A stretch of DNA of 56,436 nt from Streptomyces sp. NBRC 110035 (GTDB taxonomy: Bacteria > Actinomycetota > Actinomycetes > Streptomycetales > Streptomycetaceae), in NCBI RefSeq assembly GCF_000829695.1, contig NZ_BBNN01000053.1, forward strand, positions 3,570 through 60,005. The letters are read 5' to 3'. The position numbers were made by a program, and so were the translations under genes. Positions 34,937-42,733 of the stretch are shown here, one piece after another. Each line of letters opens with the position of its first letter. The first letter of the stretch is position 1. Below the pieces are notes generated by a model. The model was not told where the DNA came from. It did no database searches and was given only the letters and a program-made list of their open reading frames with translations.

Positions 34937-35268
34937 GGGCCGCTTCGGCGTGGAGCAGGGGCCGGGCCGGGGCCAGGGCCGTCGGCGACTGTGCCAGGGC
35001 CTCCGGCACTGGTTCACGAACTGCTGCAAGGGCCTGCATGTCCCCGTCCGGCAGCTGCTCGGCCGTCGGCCGGACCTGCCTGCGCCGGCCGTCCGGCACC
35101 AGCCCCCGCAGACGACCTCCGCTCCACCGACGCTGATCCCGCCACGGCAACGAGGGGAACACGTCGGCAGCGAACTCCACCACCTCACCCCCGGAGCCGT
35201 TCCACCTCCCCGGCCTCGCACCAGGAAGATGCCCACCAGCAGGAAAGACCACCCGACGTGACGAAGCG
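34937..35268. other. Intergenic region between GH1 gene and DUF4232 lipoprotein
   Basis: About 330 bp between converging genes. The minus strand has an open, moderately protein-like frame (for example PWRDQRRWSGGRLRGL) without family match; it could be a gene remnant. I see no clear terminator. Confidence 0.4.
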
Positions 35269-36243
35269 CTACTGGGGTTCCGCCTTTTTCCAGGGCCTGA
35301 CCCCGAGCTTTCCGGTGGTCCCGAGGTCGAGGTCGGGGGTCACCGTCACCGGGGCGGCGCCCTCCTTCGCCCTGACCCGCACGTAGGGCACGTTGACGGC
35401 CGTACCGAACCCGGTGGTGTTGCGCCAGACCAGGCCGGCGGTCGCCGACTCGCCGGGCTCGAGCGTGACGGGCCGGGGCTGTTCGTCGGGGCCGGCAGCG
35501 GTGGTGATCTCGCCGCTGCCGTCGAGGATCTCGACACCGTCGACGGGCTCGAAGCCGTCGTCCAGGAGTTCCAGCAGCGGATAGCCCTGGACGCTGTAGG
35601 CGTGCGTGCCGCAGTTGGCGAGCCGCAGGCTCACGACGCGCAGTCCCATCGCCGCGTTGCCCTCGTCGGCGCTGACCCGGATCCCGGAGGCGGGGCACGC
35701 GCCCGGCTCGGCCGGCGCCTCGCCCGCGGGGACCCCGGTCACCTCGAGCACCTCGGCCTGGGTCACCCGCGGCGAGGTGGGCGGCAGTTCCCCGGCCCGG
35801 ACCGTACCCCGCACGGTCCGCCCGGGGCCGACGTCGCGCACGGTCCCGGTCCGGTTGGTCACGGCCCCGCCGTCACCGCCCCTGAAGGTGAAGACGACCG
35901 AGTAGGTCAGGGTCTCGGCGCCCTCGTTGGTGACCTCGTAGGCGGCGAAGACCCCCGAGTCCGAGCCCGTGGTGAGCCTGTCGGCGGAGACCGAGTGACT
36001 GCGGGTGGGCGAGGGGGAGGCCGACGGGAGGGTCAGCGAGGTGATCCGTACGCCGTCCTTGCCCGGATCGTCGATCCGTGTGCCCTCCTGCGACGCGACC
36101 GCGTCGGTGCCGGCGCCGCCGCCCCCGGCACCCGCGTGCTCCGTCCCGCAGCCCGTGAGCAGCAGAGCGGTCGCGGCGAGGGCCGACAGGAAGGGGAGGA
36201 CGGTCGCGGCGGGAGGCGGGCGGAGGCCGGCGGGTCTGCGCAT
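35269..36243 (-). CDS. DUF4232 lipoprotein
   Basis: 324 residues. The N-terminal hydrophobic stretch ATVLPFLSALAATALLLTGC ends with a lipobox Cys, so the protein is predicted to be lipid-anchored on the cell surface. After a Gly/Ala-rich linker comes a beta-rich segment, then a C-terminal DUF4232 domain starting at CPASGIRVSADEGNAAMGLR with LANCGTHAYSVQGYPLLELL and a VTLEPGESATAGLVWRN block. DUF4232 is widespread in secreted actinobacterial proteins; its function is unknown. No operon partner lies next to it: the gene upstream is transcribed the other way. Confidence 0.85.
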   Translation of the reverse strand: MRRPAGLRPPPAATVLPFLSALAATALLLTGCGTEHAGAGGGGAGTDAVASQEGTRIDDPGKDGVRITSLTLPSASPSPTRSHSVSADRLTTGSDSGVFAAYEVTNEGAETLTYSVVFTFRGGDGGAVTNRTGTVRDVGPGRTVRGTVRAGELPPTSPRVTQAEVLEVTGVPAGEAPAEPGACPASGIRVSADEGNAAMGLRVVSLRLANCGTHAYSVQGYPLLELLDDGFEPVDGVEILDGSGEITTAAGPDEQPRPVTLEPGESATAGLVWRNTTGFGTAVNVPYVRVRAKEGAAPVTVTPDLDLGTTGKLGVRPWKKAEPQ

Positions 36244-36459
36244 CGGCTCATCCCATCAAGGCGCGGGACCCGACGCGTGCGAGGAAGATCACAGCTACGG
36301 TCACAGGGGTGTCACAAGTGGGTGGGGAGGCGGCGGGGGGAGGTGGCCCGATCCACGCTGCCGCTCCTCGGCACCCTGTGCCTCTGCCGGTGGGAGGGGC
36401 GGGGCGGGCTGTGCGAGGCGCGCGGGCGGTGACGTGGCGCGGGTGGTCGGACGTCGGGA

Positions 36460-36540
36460 TCAGGGGCGGGGCACCAGCACCTCGGGCGCGGTGTCCGTGC
36501 CCGAGGTGCTGGTGCCGGTCCTGTTGATGACGCACCCGGC
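36460..36540 (-). pseudogene. Short C-terminal remnant resembling the GH55-like gene
   Basis: The minus strand encodes CVINRTGTSTSGTDTAPEVL followed by a stop; the GH55-like protein of this window ends CVINDTGAPTSGTNTVPSKV plus five residues. Only about 25 residues can be aligned, so this is the tail of a lost paralogue. Confidence 0.55.
36470..36516. repeat. Perfect 18-bp inverted repeat
   Basis: GGCACCAGCACCTCGGGC (36470-36487) and its exact reverse complement (36499-36516) flank an 11-base loop. It lies inside the GH55-like remnant and could act as a terminator in either direction or be a product of sequence decay. Confidence 0.75.
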
Positions 36541-36600
36541 GCGGCGGTGCGGCGGGCGACGCGCGGGCGTCGTGCGGTTCACGTCGGCCGCGACCTCGCG

Positions 36601-36616
36601 TCGTACACCTGTTCGA
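36601..36616. promoter_or_regulatory. LexA (SOS) box upstream of the ruvC-like gene
   Basis: TCGTACACCTGTTCGA matches the actinobacterial SOS consensus TCGAAC-N4-GTTCGA at 11 of 12 fixed positions. It lies about 200 bp before the ruvC-like start with no other gene between. Confidence 0.7.
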
Positions 36617-36817
36617 GTTACGGTGAAGTTCAGGGCCTGCCGGACACCCGGGGGAACCGCCCCCGCCGGCCGGGGCCCGAGGAGGACTTCCCGATGTGCC
36701 CGGAGGGCCCGTCCGTCCCGCATCCGCGGGGCGGACCCTCCGCCCGACCGGTGTCGACGCGACCCGATGCACAGGCTTGGTTCGATCATGAAGGCTTCGA
36801 TTCCCGAGGAAAGCGCC

Positions 36818-37390
36818 GTGCGGGTGCTCGGCGTGGACCCGGGGCTGACCCGGTGCGGCCTCGGAGTGGTCGACGGCGCCCCCGGACGGCCGTTCGCGGT
36901 GACGGCCGCCGGTGTCCTTCGCACCCCGGCGGACGCGGACACCGGTCACCGCCTCCTCCTCATCGAGCGCGGTATCGAGCGGTGGCTGGACGAGTACCGG
37001 CCCGGAGCCGTCGCCGTGGAGCGGGTGTCCAGCCGGTACGGCGTGCGCGCCGTGATGGGTACCGCGCAGGTGGGTGCGGTCGCGATCCTGTGCGCGGCCC
37101 GGCGTGGCCTGCCCGTCGCCTGGCACACCTCCGGCGAGGTGAAGGCCGCCGTCACCGGCAGCGGAGTCGCCGGCCGGGCCCAGGTCGGTGCGACGGTCAC
37201 CCGGCTCCTGCGGCTCGACTCCCCGCTCGGGCCGGCCGGCGCCGCCGACGCCCTGGCGCTCGCCATCTGCCACATCCGGCGTGCCCCGGCCCTGAACCGC
37301 CGGCAGCAGGTGCACACCGCCACCCCTCCCTCCGCCCCCTCCGCCGCCCCCTCCCCTTCCGCGCACGCCGAACCGCGCACGCCCGGTTGA
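36818..37390 (+). CDS. RuvC paralogue with altered active site
   Basis: 190 residues from GTG 36818, chosen because GAGGAAA lies 5 bases upstream and family members begin RVLGVDPGLTRCG; an ATG at 36788 is possible. Residues expected for RuvC resolvases: Asp7-equivalent present (VLGVDPG), Glu66-equivalent present (VAVERVSS). The position of E. coli Phe69, which stacks on DNA, is Ser here (ERVSS instead of ERVFS). The Asp138/His position is Gly: PAGAADALALAICH instead of PADAADALALAICH; Asp141 remains. One of four catalytic acids is thus missing. The C-terminal 25 residues are Pro/Ser-rich. A RuvB-like gene follows 28 bp later; ruvA is absent. It is probably an accessory paralogue, perhaps binding junctions without cutting. 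Confidence 0.87.
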   Translation: MRVLGVDPGLTRCGLGVVDGAPGRPFAVTAAGVLRTPADADTGHRLLLIERGIERWLDEYRPGAVAVERVSSRYGVRAVMGTAQVGAVAILCAARRGLPVAWHTSGEVKAAVTGSGVAGRAQVGATVTRLLRLDSPLGPAGAADALALAICHIRRAPALNRRQQVHTATPPSAPSAAPSPSAHAEPRTPG

Positions 37391-37418
37391 ACCGCACGCG
37401 CCGAGAGGAGTGGACCGC

Positions 37419-38501
37419 ATGCCCTCGGACGAAGCCGAAACCGCCGCCCTCGCCGAGCGGCTGGTGGGATCCGTCGCCGACGGGGAGGACCAGGCCGTCG
37501 AGGCCGCCCTGCGGCCCAAGGACCTGGACGAGTTCATCGGCCAGGAGAAGGTCCGTGAGCAGCTCGACCTCGTGCTGCGCGCCGCACGCGCGCGCGGCGC
37601 CACCGCCGACCACGTGCTGCTCTCCGGCGCCCCCGGCCTCGGCAAGACCACCCTCTCCATGATCATCGCGGCCGAGATGGAAGCCCCCCTCCGCATCACC
37701 TCGGGACCGGCCGTCCAGCACGCCGGCGACCTGACAGCCGTCCTGTCCTCCCTCCAGGAGGGCGAGGTCCTCTTCCTCGACGAGATCCACCGCATGTCCC
37801 GGCCCGCCGAGGAGATGCTCTACATGGCGATGGAGGACTTCCGCGTCGACGTCATCGTCGGCAAGGGCCCCGGCGCCACCGCCATCCCCCTCGAACTGCC
37901 GCCCTTCACCCTGGTCGGCGCCACCGTACGGGCGGGCCTGCTGCCGCCCCCGCTGCGTGACCGCTTCGGCTTCACCGCGCACATGGAGTTCTACGAGCCC
38001 ACCGAGCTGGAGCGGGTCGTCCACCGCTCCGCCCGGATGCTGGAGCTGGAGGCGACCCCCGACGGTGCCGCCGAGATCGCCGGCCGGTCGCGTGGCACGC
38101 CCCGCATCGCCAACCGCCTGCTGCGCCGCGTGCGCGACTACGCGCAGGTCAAGGCCGACGGGCGGATCACCAGGGAGATCGCCGAGGCGGCCCTCGCGGT
38201 CTACGAGGTCGACGCCCGCGGCCTCGACCGGCTCGACCGGGCGGTGCTGGAGCCCCTGCTCAAGCTGTTCGGCGGCGGCCCCGTCGGCCTGTCCACGCTC
38301 GCCGTCGCGGTGGGGGAGGAACGGGAGACCGTCGCGGAGGTCGCCGAACCCTTCCTCGTACGGGAGGGGCTGCTCGCCCGTACCCCGCGCGGCCGGGTCG
38401 CCACGCCCGCCGCGTGGGAGCACCTCGGCCTCGTGCCGGCGCGGCAGGGCGGTCCTGCCGACGGACGGGACCGGTTCCCGCCGGATGCGCGCCGCGGCTG
38501 A
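37419..38501 (+). CDS. RuvB paralogue, Holliday-junction helicase motor
   Basis: 360 residues from ATG 37419 (GAGGAG 8 bases before). The RuvB order is clear: LDEFIGQEKVREQLDLVL near 30, Walker A LLSGAPGLGKTTLSM near 68, Walker B EVLFLDEIHRMSRPAEEMLY near 118, the TLVGATVRAGLLPPPLRDRF sensor/arginine finger block near 170, and a winged-helix end. The sensor block reads GATVRAG where most RuvB have GATTRAG. RuvB drives branch migration together with RuvA; no ruvA lies in this operon, so it would need the chromosomal RuvA or act with another partner. Downstream genes have their own promoter and LexA box. Confidence 0.9.
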   Translation: MPSDEAETAALAERLVGSVADGEDQAVEAALRPKDLDEFIGQEKVREQLDLVLRAARARGATADHVLLSGAPGLGKTTLSMIIAAEMEAPLRITSGPAVQHAGDLTAVLSSLQEGEVLFLDEIHRMSRPAEEMLYMAMEDFRVDVIVGKGPGATAIPLELPPFTLVGATVRAGLLPPPLRDRFGFTAHMEFYEPTELERVVHRSARMLELEATPDGAAEIAGRSRGTPRIANRLLRRVRDYAQVKADGRITREIAEAALAVYEVDARGLDRLDRAVLEPLLKLFGGGPVGLSTLAVAVGEERETVAEVAEPFLVREGLLARTPRGRVATPAAWEHLGLVPARQGGPADGRDRFPPDARRG

Positions 38502-38585
38502 CCCGGCCGCACCGCCGGCGCGGCGCACTCGGACCGCTCCCCGATGCGGACATATGGCGTATTGGTGATTTTCCGTAGAAAGGTG

Positions 38586-38615
38586 TTGATTTTTCTCTCG
38601 CTCGGTGTCTAGCGT
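38586..38615 (+). promoter_or_regulatory. Promoter of the RecA-like/ssb operon
   Basis: TTGATT (38586-38591) and TAGCGT (38610-38615) are separated by 18 bases, within a locally AT-rich stretch. Transcription would start near 38622. Confidence 0.55.
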
Positions 38616-38631
38616 GGGGTTCCACGCAATT

Positions 38632-38647
38632 TCGAACTAGCATTCGA
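38632..38647. promoter_or_regulatory. LexA (SOS) box at the start of the RecA-like/ssb operon
   Basis: TCGAACTAGCATTCGA differs from TCGAAC-N4-GTTCGA at one position. It lies just after the predicted transcription start, a position from which LexA would block elongation or initiation. Confidence 0.75.
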
Positions 38648-38754
38648 ACCGAGGCTTCGGCCGTGTGGGTGCACGTCTTGCCGGAAGAGGACCGCTTCCC
38701 GTCCCTCCCCAAGCCCACCCCGGACCGCCGTGGCATGCGCCAGAGGAGAACGGC

Positions 38755-39675
38755 GTGAACAGCTTCACCTTCACCCCCGCAACCAAGGAACAGGCCAAGG
38801 CCCGCATCGCGCTCACCGGGCCCACCGGCTCGGGCAAGACCTACACCGCGCTCGTCCTCGGTACCGGCATCGGCGACCGGATCGCCCTGATCGACACCGA
38901 GCACGGCAGCGCTTCCAAGTACGCCGACGAGTTCACCTTCGACGTCCTCCCGCTCGCGACGTTCGAGCCGCCCGCGCTCGTCGAGGCGCTCGCGGTGGCC
39001 GCCCACGAGGGCTACGATGTCGTGATCGTCGACTCGCTCACCCACTTCTGGTCCGGCTCGGGCGGAATGCTGGAGCAGGTCGACAACGCCGCGAAACGCG
39101 TCGCGGGAGGCAACACCTTCGCCGGCTGGCGGGAAGCCCGCCCCCTGGAGCGGGCGATGATCGAAGCCCTGCTCGCCTACCCCGGCCACATCATCGCCAC
39201 CATGCGCACCAAGACCGAGTACGTCGTGGAGGCGGACGACCGCGGACGCAAGGTGCCGCGCAAGGTCGGGCTCAAGCCCGAGCAACGGGACGGCATCGAG
39301 TACGAGTTCGACATCGTCGGCGACCTCGACCACGAGAACACCCTGGTGATCTCCAAGTCCCGGGCGAAGCCGCTCTCCGGGCGCGTCATCCGCAAGCCGG
39401 ACGAGAAGTTCGCCGAGGCCGTCCTGGAATGGCTCAACGCAGGCAAGCCCACCCCGAGCGCGTCCGACTACCTCACGGCCGCCACCGCCCCGCACGCCGC
39501 CTACGAGGAACTCCGCGGTCTCTACGAGGAGGTGCGCCGGCACAACCTGCTCGCCTCCGCCGTCCTGGACCCCGCCGGGGGATCGACCACGCTGGGCGAG
39601 CTCATCGTGCGCCGCGGCACCGCGGCCAAGAAGGACACCGGGAAAGAGACCGAGCAAAAGGGTGAGGCCGCGTGA
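38755..39675 (+). CDS. RecA-fold AAA_24/Sak4-like ATPase
   Basis: 306 residues from GTG 38755 with GAGGAGA 5 bases upstream. Walker A is ALTGPTGSGKTYTALV near 23-38, Walker B DVVIVDSLTHFW near 88, and a further block ATMRTKTEYVVEADDRGRKV follows near 145. A helical C-terminal ~90 residues is appended. This is the single-domain RecA core seen in phage Sak4 single-strand annealing proteins and related AAA_24 proteins. With ssb three genes downstream and RuvC/RuvB paralogues upstream, a role in recombination or repair of single-stranded gaps is likely. Its stop overlaps the next start (GTGA). SOS control is indicated by the LexA-like box in its leader. Confidence 0.85.
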   Translation: MNSFTFTPATKEQAKARIALTGPTGSGKTYTALVLGTGIGDRIALIDTEHGSASKYADEFTFDVLPLATFEPPALVEALAVAAHEGYDVVIVDSLTHFWSGSGGMLEQVDNAAKRVAGGNTFAGWREARPLERAMIEALLAYPGHIIATMRTKTEYVVEADDRGRKVPRKVGLKPEQRDGIEYEFDIVGDLDHENTLVISKSRAKPLSGRVIRKPDEKFAEAVLEWLNAGKPTPSASDYLTAATAPHAAYEELRGLYEEVRRHNLLASAVLDPAGGSTTLGELIVRRGTAAKKDTGKETEQKGEAA

Positions 39676-40184
39676 ACCTCCGGGACCACGCCACCCGGGT
39701 CGTCGTACTCAGGGTGCTGCGCGACGCGGTGGAGGCCGAGTACCGGGCCGAGCGTTGCGCGGTCCTCGACGGACTGCGCGCGGCGCGCGCCGAACTCGCC
39801 CTCAAGTCGATGCGGGTGACCATGCCGGACGACACCCCGATCGCCACCCTCACACTCATCGACCCCCAGCCGACGGTCGTGGTCGCCGACGAGGACGCCT
39901 TCACCGCCTGGACGGCCGCGAACCACCCCGGCGAGGTGGAGACCCTGGTCCGGGTGCGCTCCGCCTGGCAGCGGGAGTTCTTCGCCCGGCTCGCCTGCTC
40001 CGGCCCGGTCGCCGACCCGCGCACCGGCGAGGTGGTCCCGGGACTGACGGTGGCGCCGGCCCCCGAACCGCGTTCGTTCAGCCTCAGGCCCGTGCCCGGC
40101 GGAACGGAACGGGTCGCCCGGGCCTGGCGCACCGGCGAGATCGACCTGCGCGGACTGCTCGCCCTCGACGGGGGTGAGACGTGA
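39672..40184 (+). CDS. Hypothetical protein of the SOS-type operon
   Basis: 170 residues, GTG start overlapping the RecA-like gene stop. The first half is a helix with many charges (VLRDAVEAEYRAERCAVLDG), then a strand segment (RVTMPDDTPIATLTLIDPQP) and a FTAWTAANHPGEVETLVRV block; the C-terminus is Pro-rich and ends GEIDLRGLLALDGGET. The pattern of a helix followed by a small beta domain recalls phage accessory recombination proteins, but I cannot name the family. Coupled with the gene on either side, so it is likely part of the same complex or pathway. Confidence 0.75.
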   Translation: MNLRDHATRVVVLRVLRDAVEAEYRAERCAVLDGLRAARAELALKSMRVTMPDDTPIATLTLIDPQPTVVVADEDAFTAWTAANHPGEVETLVRVRSAWQREFFARLACSGPVADPRTGEVVPGLTVAPAPEPRSFSLRPVPGGTERVARAWRTGEIDLRGLLALDGGET

Positions 40185-41056
40185 TGACCACCGTCATGGC
40201 GCGTTCCACGGCCACCGCCACGGCGCGCTCCGACAGGGACTCGACCGCCACCCTGTGGTTCCTGATCTCGCAGGCCGCTCACCTCGGCTGCGGCCGTTGG
40301 AGCCTCGGGGACGACGGGCGGCTGCGCTGTGCCTGCGGCACCGTCCTGTACCTGTACCCGCAGCCGGCGGACGGGGCGGGAAGCGGAGGACCAGGGCCAC
40401 CCGGGGAGCGCCCCCGCGGAAGGGAGGAACGGATGACGCCGGCCGAGACCGCCGGGCTCGCCGCACTGGTCGCGGCGATGTGCCCGTCGATGCATCTGGA
40501 GGAGACCACGACGGACGCCTGGCACCTCCTGCTCGCCGACCTGGACGTCGCCGACACGCGGGAGGCAGTGATCCGGCTGGGCCACAGACAGCCCCGCTTC
40601 GACGCCGCCGACATCCGCGCCGAGGTGCGCGAGCTCCGGGAGGAGCGGCTCGCCCGCGACCCGCTGCCGCTCCCGGACGCCGACCCGGACGACCCGCACC
40701 GCTATCGCGCGGAACTCCTCGCGATCGTGACCGCGATCGCCTCGGGGCAGCGCGTCAGGCGGACACCCGCCGTCCCGGTCCAGCCGTCCCCCGCCCCCGC
40801 GGGCCGGCCGAGGGACGACCTCCGCGTCCACGCCCTGCGCGTGCCCTGCCCCTGGTGCCGGGCCGCCGTCGGCCGTCCCTGCACCGTCCCCCGGCTCGGT
40901 GTCCCGCTGAGGAACGCCCCGGCTCACGCTTCGGGACTCGTCACGGCGGGGCCCGCCGAACGAGGGGGAGGCACACCGGACGGCGAACCCGAAGACACCC
41001 CGAAGTCCCCGCGTGGTTGTCGGACCACCCACTCCTCCAGTCCGTACATGCGTTAG
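40184..41056 (+). CDS. Zinc-finger protein of the SOS-type operon, possibly two fused genes
   Basis: 290 residues from ATG 40184 (a GTG at 40181 also overlaps the previous stop). Part one (to ~80) holds LWFLISQAAHLGCGRWSLGD and a CxC segment (RCACGTVLY). Part two starts at an internal ATG at 40433 with a strong GGGAGGA site (TPAETAGLAALVAAMCPSMH), followed by helices and a C-terminal zinc-finger-like VPCPWCRAAVGRPCTVPR and NAPAHASGLV, similar to zinc-finger modules found in actinophage genes. The internal ribosome site suggests that a shorter product may also be made. The helical middle resembles phage replication loaders, but this is only an impression. Confidence 0.7.
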   Translation: MTTVMARSTATATARSDRDSTATLWFLISQAAHLGCGRWSLGDDGRLRCACGTVLYLYPQPADGAGSGGPGPPGERPRGREERMTPAETAGLAALVAAMCPSMHLEETTTDAWHLLLADLDVADTREAVIRLGHRQPRFDAADIRAEVRELREERLARDPLPLPDADPDDPHRYRAELLAIVTAIASGQRVRRTPAVPVQPSPAPAGRPRDDLRVHALRVPCPWCRAAVGRPCTVPRLGVPLRNAPAHASGLVTAGPAERGGGTPDGEPEDTPKSPRGCRTTHSSSPYMR

Positions 41057-41067
41057 GAGCACCTCTC

Positions 41068-41556
41068 ATGGTCGGCGAGACCGTCGTCACCGTCGTCGGC
41101 AACCTGACCGACGACCCCGAGATCCGCAGCACCCCGTCCGGCGAGGCGGTCGCACACTTCACCGTCGCCTCCACGCCCCGCACCTTCGACCGGCAGAGCA
41201 ACGAGTGGAGGGACGCCGACACACTGTTCCTGCGCTGTTCGGCCTGGCGGAAGACGGCGGAACACGTCACCCGGTCCCTGACCCGCGGCACCCGCGTCAT
41301 CGTCCAGGGGCGGCTGCACCAGCGGACCTACGAGACCAGGGAAGGTGAGAAGCGGACCGTCATCGAGCTGGAGGCCCTGGAGATCGGCCCCTCCCTGCGC
41401 TACGCCGACGCGACGGTCAGCAGGATCCCGAGCGCGGGCGGACCCGGCGGCACCCTCTTCGACACCGCTCCGCCCGCGTCGAACGACGAACAGGGGGCGT
41501 CCGACGGGGACAGGAACCCCTCCCACGACCACAACAGCCCCACGTTCCCCTTCTGA
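41068..41556 (+). CDS. ssb: Single-stranded DNA-binding protein
   Basis: 162 residues from ATG 41068 with AGGAG 8 bases upstream. The OB fold is complete: VTVVGNLTDDPEIRSTPSGE, FTVASTPRTFDRQSNEWRDA, FLRCSAWRKTAEHVTRSLTR and RVIVQGRLHQRTYETREGEK. Length and order are normal for bacterial SSB. The C-terminal tip is only weakly acidic and ends SPTFPF instead of the usual DDDIPF, so contact with partner proteins may be altered. It is the last gene of the operon headed by the RecA-like ATPase and probably a second ssb besides the chromosomal housekeeping copies. It protects single strands during repair or recombination. Confidence 0.92.
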   Translation: MVGETVVTVVGNLTDDPEIRSTPSGEAVAHFTVASTPRTFDRQSNEWRDADTLFLRCSAWRKTAEHVTRSLTRGTRVIVQGRLHQRTYETREGEKRTVIELEALEIGPSLRYADATVSRIPSAGGPGGTLFDTAPPASNDEQGASDGDRNPSHDHNSPTFPF

Positions 41557-42063
41557 ACCGGCCGAGAAGCGCAGGGCGACCGTCATGAACGCCCTCCCGC
41601 CCTGCGGGCCGCCCCGACTCGAGAGCCGCACCCCGGCAGCGGCCGTCGGCCCGACCTGCCCCGGCCGCCGACCCCCGACCGCCGGCACACCGCCCCGAGG
41701 TGGCCGGACGACGGGAACGGGACGGCCCGCAGCGAGGCCCGGCGCGTCCGCAGGCCAGGAGTCCACCGTCCTCGCCGAGGGACTCGGCACGCAGGACGAG
41801 ACGGCACCGGAGACGGTCCCCGCCACGCCGGAAGAACCCGCGATCCGCAGGGCCGCACGGCCGGCTTCGTCACGCACGTCGGAGCCCTGGCCGAGCGGGT
41901 GCCGACCCGCTGTGCCGTTCACCGCGGCCGGGTACCTTCTCGGTACAGCGGGAGACGGGGACCACGAGCGGAACCCCGGAGCCGACCACCGGTCTCCGAC
42001 CACTGGCCTGAGACCACCGATCTCCGACCACGGGGAAGAACGACCGGTCGGTGGTTCCGCGCG
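41557..42063. other. Intergenic region with a 20-bp direct repeat
   Basis: About 500 bp without a convincing gene. A 20-base unit (GACCACCGGTCTCCGACCAC) occurs at 41984-42003 and, with one mismatch, at 42012-42031, a 28-bp period. It is followed by GACCGGTCGGTGGT, which can pair with the unit. The rest shows only GC-driven open frames. Confidence 0.55.
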
Positions 42064-42237
42064 TCAGCCGACGCCGGTCGCGGGCGTGAAGCCCGGCCTG
42101 CACAGGTCTTCGAGGTCGGAGCCCCCGCCGCCCCACACCAGAGTGCGGGAGCCCCAGTCCAGCTCCACGTGCTCCGGCCCCCGGTGACGGACCATCCAGT
42201 CGTAGTTCTTCAGAGCGGTCTCGGCCTCTTCGGTCAT
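42064..42237 (-). CDS. Small hypothetical protein
   Basis: 57 residues, ATG start. The sequence is protein-like and acidic: EEAETALKNYDWMVRHRGPE, then a LDWGSRTLVWGGG segment. GC-ending codons dominate. I do not recognise it; no partner gene is adjacent. It is shorter than most gene-finder cutoffs. Confidence 0.5.
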   Translation of the reverse strand: MTEEAETALKNYDWMVRHRGPEHVELDWGSRTLVWGGGGSDLEDLCRPGFTPATGVG

Positions 42238-42468
42238 GGTCCGAGGCTATGGGGCGACCGGGGCCGGAAGCCGTATCTCCGACCCGGGACACACCGGGAT
42301 CCGATGACGCCGGGCACCCGCGGAACGAACCGGCCGTCACAGGAGACAGCGGAGGCTCGTGAGCGGCCGCGCGGGCGGACCGGTGCCGGACGATGCACGA
42401 CGGGTCGGGCACGTCGCACGGATGGACGCCCTACGGGGCTTCCGCCCCAGGACGGAGTTCCGGGCCGG

Positions 42469-42720
42469 TCAGCAGCCGCTTGCGGTCAGCAGGCGCAGGA
42501 GGTGCGTGCAGGCCGATTCCTCCCGCGTGTGCCGGGCGACGATCTCCCAGGTGCCCCGTTCGTAGGCGCCGGTCTCCCACATGCCCGGGGCTGTGCGGGA
42601 ACGGCGCAGGTAGAGGAAGTCGGTCGGCAGGGGAGAGGGCTCGTGCACGCCCTCGATGTAGTAGTGGCCGTCCCGCACGCCCAGGGCGCGCAGGACGGTG
42701 CGCAGAGTGCCGCGGTTCAC
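42469..42720 (-). CDS. Candidate immunity protein of the TNT toxin
   Basis: 83 residues, GTG start, 13 bp after the stop of the TNT-domain gene and on the same strand. It is a small acidic, cytoplasmic alpha/beta protein: VRDGHYYIEGVHEPSPLPTD, then GMWETGAYERGTWEIVARHT and a helical EESACTHLLRLL end. This pattern of a strand block followed by an ExxACxxLL helix is common in small Streptomyces immunity-like proteins. It does not look like the mycobacterial IFT antitoxin, which is larger. Immunity is inferred from position. Confidence 0.65.
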   Translation of the reverse strand: MNRGTLRTVLRALGVRDGHYYIEGVHEPSPLPTDFLYLRRSRTAPGMWETGAYERGTWEIVARHTREESACTHLLRLLTASGC

Positions 42721-42733
42721 CGGCAGGCCCGGG

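Noticed and set aside
38140..38520. A missing ruvA hidden near ruvB
   Set aside because: All frames between ruvC and the RecA-like gene were read; no OB-fold or helix-hairpin-helix pattern of RuvA is present.
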